From: JAFDZV01 sp966128725 | GTDB lineage: Bacteria; Bacteroidota; Ignavibacteria; OLB7 | Direction: 5' to 3' | Length of the DNA stretch: 15,438 nucleotides | Assembly (NCBI GenBank): GCA_966128725.1 | Contig: CBHYLN010000130.1 | Span: 1-15,438 of the forward strand | Part shown: piece after piece, positions 13,458-15,438 of the stretch | How the letters are laid out: each line of letters starts with the position of its first letter | How positions within the stretch are numbered: the stretch's first letter is position 1 | Translations under genes and position numbers: made by a program | The notes under the pieces: generated by a model | The model's input: the letters and a program-made list of their open reading frames with translations, nothing else | Databases searched by the model: none | What the model was told of the DNA's origin: nothing

Positions 13458-14252
13458 TCAGGCCGGCCGATTGGCCGACACCAGCCGCAGTATCGAAAGC
13501 GCCGCCATCGCCGCGCCAAATCCGTTGTCGATGTTTACCACCGTAAGCCCGCCCGCGCAACTGGACAACATGCCGAACAGCGCGGTAAAACCACCCAGTG
13601 CCGATCCATAACCAACGCTGGTGGGCACCGCGATGATCGGCTGCGGGAACAATCCGCCAACAACGCTTGGCAACGCCCCCTCCATTCCGGCCACCACCAC
13701 CAGCACCCCGGCACGTTTGATGCGCTCGCGGTGATCCAGCAGGCGGTGCAGCCCGGCCACACCCACATCGTACACGCGATCAACCGGCGCGCCAAAAGCC
13801 TCCAGCACGCTGCACGCTTCCTCGGCCACCGGACGATCGCTGGTGCCCGCGGCAAGCACCGCCACACCCAGCTCGGTGAAGCGCTCACGCGCCGGACCCA
13901 GGCGTACGACGCGCGAAACCGGATTATAGTCTGCGATTGGGAACTCGGCCAGCAAACCGGAGGCCACATCGGGCGCGCAACGGGTTCCTACAGCAATACC
14001 GTCGTGCGCCAGAAGCCCGCGCAGGGCAGCGGTAATCTGCTCGGCGCTTTTCGAGGCGCAGTACACAACTTCGGGAAACCCGCGCCGCGCCGTGCGATCG
14101 ACATCCAGCTTGATCTCGCCAAGATCGGTGTACCCTGCCCGGTTGTCGCGTTGCAGCCCGGCATCGCGTTGCAGTTCGGCTGCCGCGGCATCCACGGGCC
14201 TGGCGCCGGAGCGTACCGATTCCAACAGTTCCAGCAGTTGCTCGGGGTTCAT
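13458..14252 (-). CDS. larB: Nickel-pincer cofactor biosynthesis protein LarB
   Basis: LarB carboxylates and hydrolyses nicotinic acid adenine dinucleotide to pyridinium-3,5-biscarboxylic acid mononucleotide, the first step toward the nickel-pincer nucleotide of lactate racemase (LarA) and relatives. It has 264 residues. A family-specific N-terminal part (1-125, with FPEVVYC at 59-65) precedes a PurE-like domain: AAGTSDRPVAEEA (134-146), YDVGVAGLHRLL (161-172), VVAGMEGALPSVVGGL (186-201), AVPTSVGYGSALGG (208-221) and SSCAGGLTVVNIDNGFGA (230-247). Cys232 in the last segment corresponds to the cysteine known to bond the substrate in Lactiplantibacillus LarB. The ATG overlaps the larE stop by four bases (ATGA). 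larC, the nickel-inserting enzyme, and larA are not in this window. Confidence 0.95.
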   Translation of the reverse strand: MNPEQLLELLESVRSGARPVDAAAAELQRDAGLQRDNRAGYTDLGEIKLDVDRTARRGFPEVVYCASKSAEQITAALRGLLAHDGIAVGTRCAPDVASGLLAEFPIADYNPVSRVVRLGPARERFTELGVAVLAAGTSDRPVAEEACSVLEAFGAPVDRVYDVGVAGLHRLLDHRERIKRAGVLVVVAGMEGALPSVVGGLFPQPIIAVPTSVGYGSALGGFTALFGMLSSCAGGLTVVNIDNGFGAAMAALSILRLVSANRPA

Positions 14253-15178
14253 ATGCGAGGGATCTGAATCTGCGTAAGGGTCTCGTTCAGCGATCCGGAA
14301 CGGAACCCCCGAAGGTCGAGCGCCACGTAGCGGTATCCGGCCTCCATCAGCGCATGGTTGATATGGGCGGCCTGCTCAACCGCGCGCGGGAAGTCATGCG
14401 GGGGAAGCTCAACACGCGCAACATCACCGTGATGCCGCACGCGCAGCTCACCGAATCCCATTGCCCGCAGCGCGCGCTCCGACCTTGCCACCTGCTCCAA
14501 AATCTCACGGGTGATGGCCGTGCCATACGGCACCCGCGATGAAAGGCACGGGGCCGATGGCCGATCATGGTTTGCCAGCCCGTAGCTCAGCGCCAGAAGC
14601 CGAACATCGGCCTTTGAGATACCCAGCTCCAGCAACGGCGAACGCACGGTGTGCTCGGCCGCAGCCTGCCGGCCCGGACGGTAGTCATGCGCATCGTCGG
14701 CGTTGGTGCCATCCAGCACACATGCAACGCCACGCTCGCGCGCCACCTCGTGCAATCGGGCGTACAGGGCATCCTTGCAGTAATAACACCGATTGGTGGG
14801 GTTCTCCGCATACGAGGGGATCGCCAGTTCGCTGTAATCAACGAACTCGTGGCGCATTCCAAACCGTGCGGCAAGCGACTCGGCAAGGGCAACGTCCTCC
14901 GGGGTGATGGTTTCGGTAACCGCGGTAACGGCAATGGCATCGCGGCCAAGCGCCCGCGCCGAGGCAACGGCCACCACCGATGAATCCACACCGGCCGAGA
15001 AACCCACCACCACCGAACCATACGCCGCAATCGCCGATTCCAGTTGACCGCGCACCGCGTTGATGCGGGGATCCTGAACATGGCCCGGGTTGGGACGTGG
15101 TTCGTCGGGAACGGTCACCTCGGCAAGCCGATCTGTTGCTTCCATCATCATGATCAATACCAACCTGCACGGGCGCAT
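14249..15178 (-). CDS. larE: ATP-dependent sacrificial sulfur transferase LarE
   Basis: LarE adenylylates the LarB product and replaces its carboxylate oxygens with sulfur, in the best studied enzyme taken from its own cysteine. It has 309 residues with this start. The PP-loop is SAGVDSS (61-67), with Ala in place of the common first Gly. CYYCK (131-135), DGTNADD (156-162) and RSPLLELGISK (179-189) follow. APCLSSR (209-215) contains Cys211, equivalent to the sacrificial Cys176 of the Lactiplantibacillus enzyme, so it probably works by the single-cysteine route rather than an iron-sulfur cluster. The start is uncertain: ATG at 15178 has a weak GGTGG upstream, while three consecutive ATGs at 15151, 15148 and 15145 are alternatives. 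larB follows with a four-base overlap. lgt is divergent, 201 bases away. Confidence 0.94.
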   Translation of the reverse strand: MRPCRLVLIMMMEATDRLAEVTVPDEPRPNPGHVQDPRINAVRGQLESAIAAYGSVVVGFSAGVDSSVVAVASARALGRDAIAVTAVTETITPEDVALAESLAARFGMRHEFVDYSELAIPSYAENPTNRCYYCKDALYARLHEVARERGVACVLDGTNADDAHDYRPGRQAAAEHTVRSPLLELGISKADVRLLALSYGLANHDRPSAPCLSSRVPYGTAITREILEQVARSERALRAMGFGELRVRHHGDVARVELPPHDFPRAVEQAAHINHALMEAGYRYVALDLRGFRSGSLNETLTQIQIPRI

Positions 15179-15379
15179 CGGGCGCCACCATCACGGCGCG
15201 GAACGCCACATGCCAGGGTGGGCAAGTTAGAGGATTTTGAACAAGCGGCCACGCACCACGGCGGCATCGATTCGTGGCATCTTCCGTATGTTTGGCGGGC
15301 AATAGCCCTGCATTGCCCGCCGGCAACGTGTGCGGCCGTGGATCGTGAGGATGGCAACACAGCGAACGAACTTCCCGAA
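15179..15379. other. Divergent intergenic region between larE and lgt
   Basis: This 201-base spacer must carry promoters for larE (minus) and probably lgt (plus), but no box pair is convincing on either strand. Its one clear feature is a perfect hairpin at 15294-15321 (described separately). Confidence 0.45.
15294..15321. other. Perfect 10-base-pair hairpin in the larE-lgt spacer
   Basis: GGCGGGCAAT (15294-15303) pairs perfectly with ATTGCCCGCC (15312-15321) across an eight-base loop. No T-run follows on either strand, so it is not a standard terminator. It may be an operator or part of a leader; on the plus strand it ends 58 bases before the lgt ATG. Confidence 0.5.
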
Positions 15380-15438
15380 ATGATTCCAGTACTGTTTCAG
15401 ATTGGCAGCATCAAGGTGTACAGCTTCGGGCTGATGAT
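15380..15438 (+). CDS. lgt: Prolipoprotein diacylglyceryl transferase, N-terminus only
   Basis: The last 59 bases encode the first 19 residues of a plus-strand gene that continues past the window edge. MIPVLFQIGSIKVYSFGLM fits the start of Lgt, which typically reads as hydrophobic residues, then IG, a short strand, and Y-x-(F/Y)-GLM before the first membrane helix. Lgt attaches diacylglycerol to the lipobox cysteine of prolipoproteins in the inner membrane. It would modify proteins such as the lipoprotein at 120-1622. No Shine-Dalgarno sequence precedes the ATG. The call rests on a short stretch. Confidence 0.7.
   Translation, partial: MIPVLFQIGSIKVYSFGLM

Overview
The window is a gene-dense chromosomal stretch of a G+C-rich (about 60% by eye) Gram-negative bacterium. 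A lipoprotein, a beta-barrel outer-membrane protein and the start of lgt imply an outer membrane. The look of the HemA, FolE and pterin-synthase proteins, and a small membrane protein with a C-terminal motif I associate with Bacteroidota, suggest the Bacteroidota/Chlorobiota side of the FCB group. That placement is inference; no rRNA gene is present to test it. Some genes have clear Shine-Dalgarno sequences (8455-8461, 13317-13323) and others have none.

Fifteen complete genes lie on the minus strand. One partial gene (lgt) runs off the right edge on the plus strand. From right to left along the minus strand:
(1) larE and larB, overlapping by 4 nt, make intermediates of the nickel-pincer nucleotide cofactor.
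(2) A pterin synthase (PTPS/QueD family) and folE, also overlapping by 4 nt, turn GTP into a tetrahydropterin. About 220 nt further on is the best intrinsic terminator of the window.
(3) rnhB and rlmB.
(4) A small exported protein (YbjN-like) and a divergent S23-type four-helix-bundle protein, separated by a cluster of inverted repeats.
(5) A single-pass membrane protein of unknown function.
(6) rodA, a CcsA/HemX-like membrane protein, hemA and hemC, closely packed or overlapping: cell elongation, haem-protein assembly and the start of tetrapyrrole synthesis in one probable operon.
(7) An outer-membrane beta-barrel protein and a two-bundle PAP2/vanadium-haloperoxidase-like lipoprotein.

The first 90 bases are C homopolymers and look like an assembly or sequencing artefact at a contig end.

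No tRNA, rRNA, CRISPR array, transposase, integrase or phage gene was seen. Most of the window is housekeeping. The parts worth a second look are non-coding: a pair of similar intergenic elements (2957-2989 and 13350-13381), the inverted-repeat cluster at 9250-9363, a long hairpin at 9885-9939, a structured and terminated segment after folE (11918-12178), and a palindrome over a stop codon (7701-7726). I did not find a convincing new multi-gene system.
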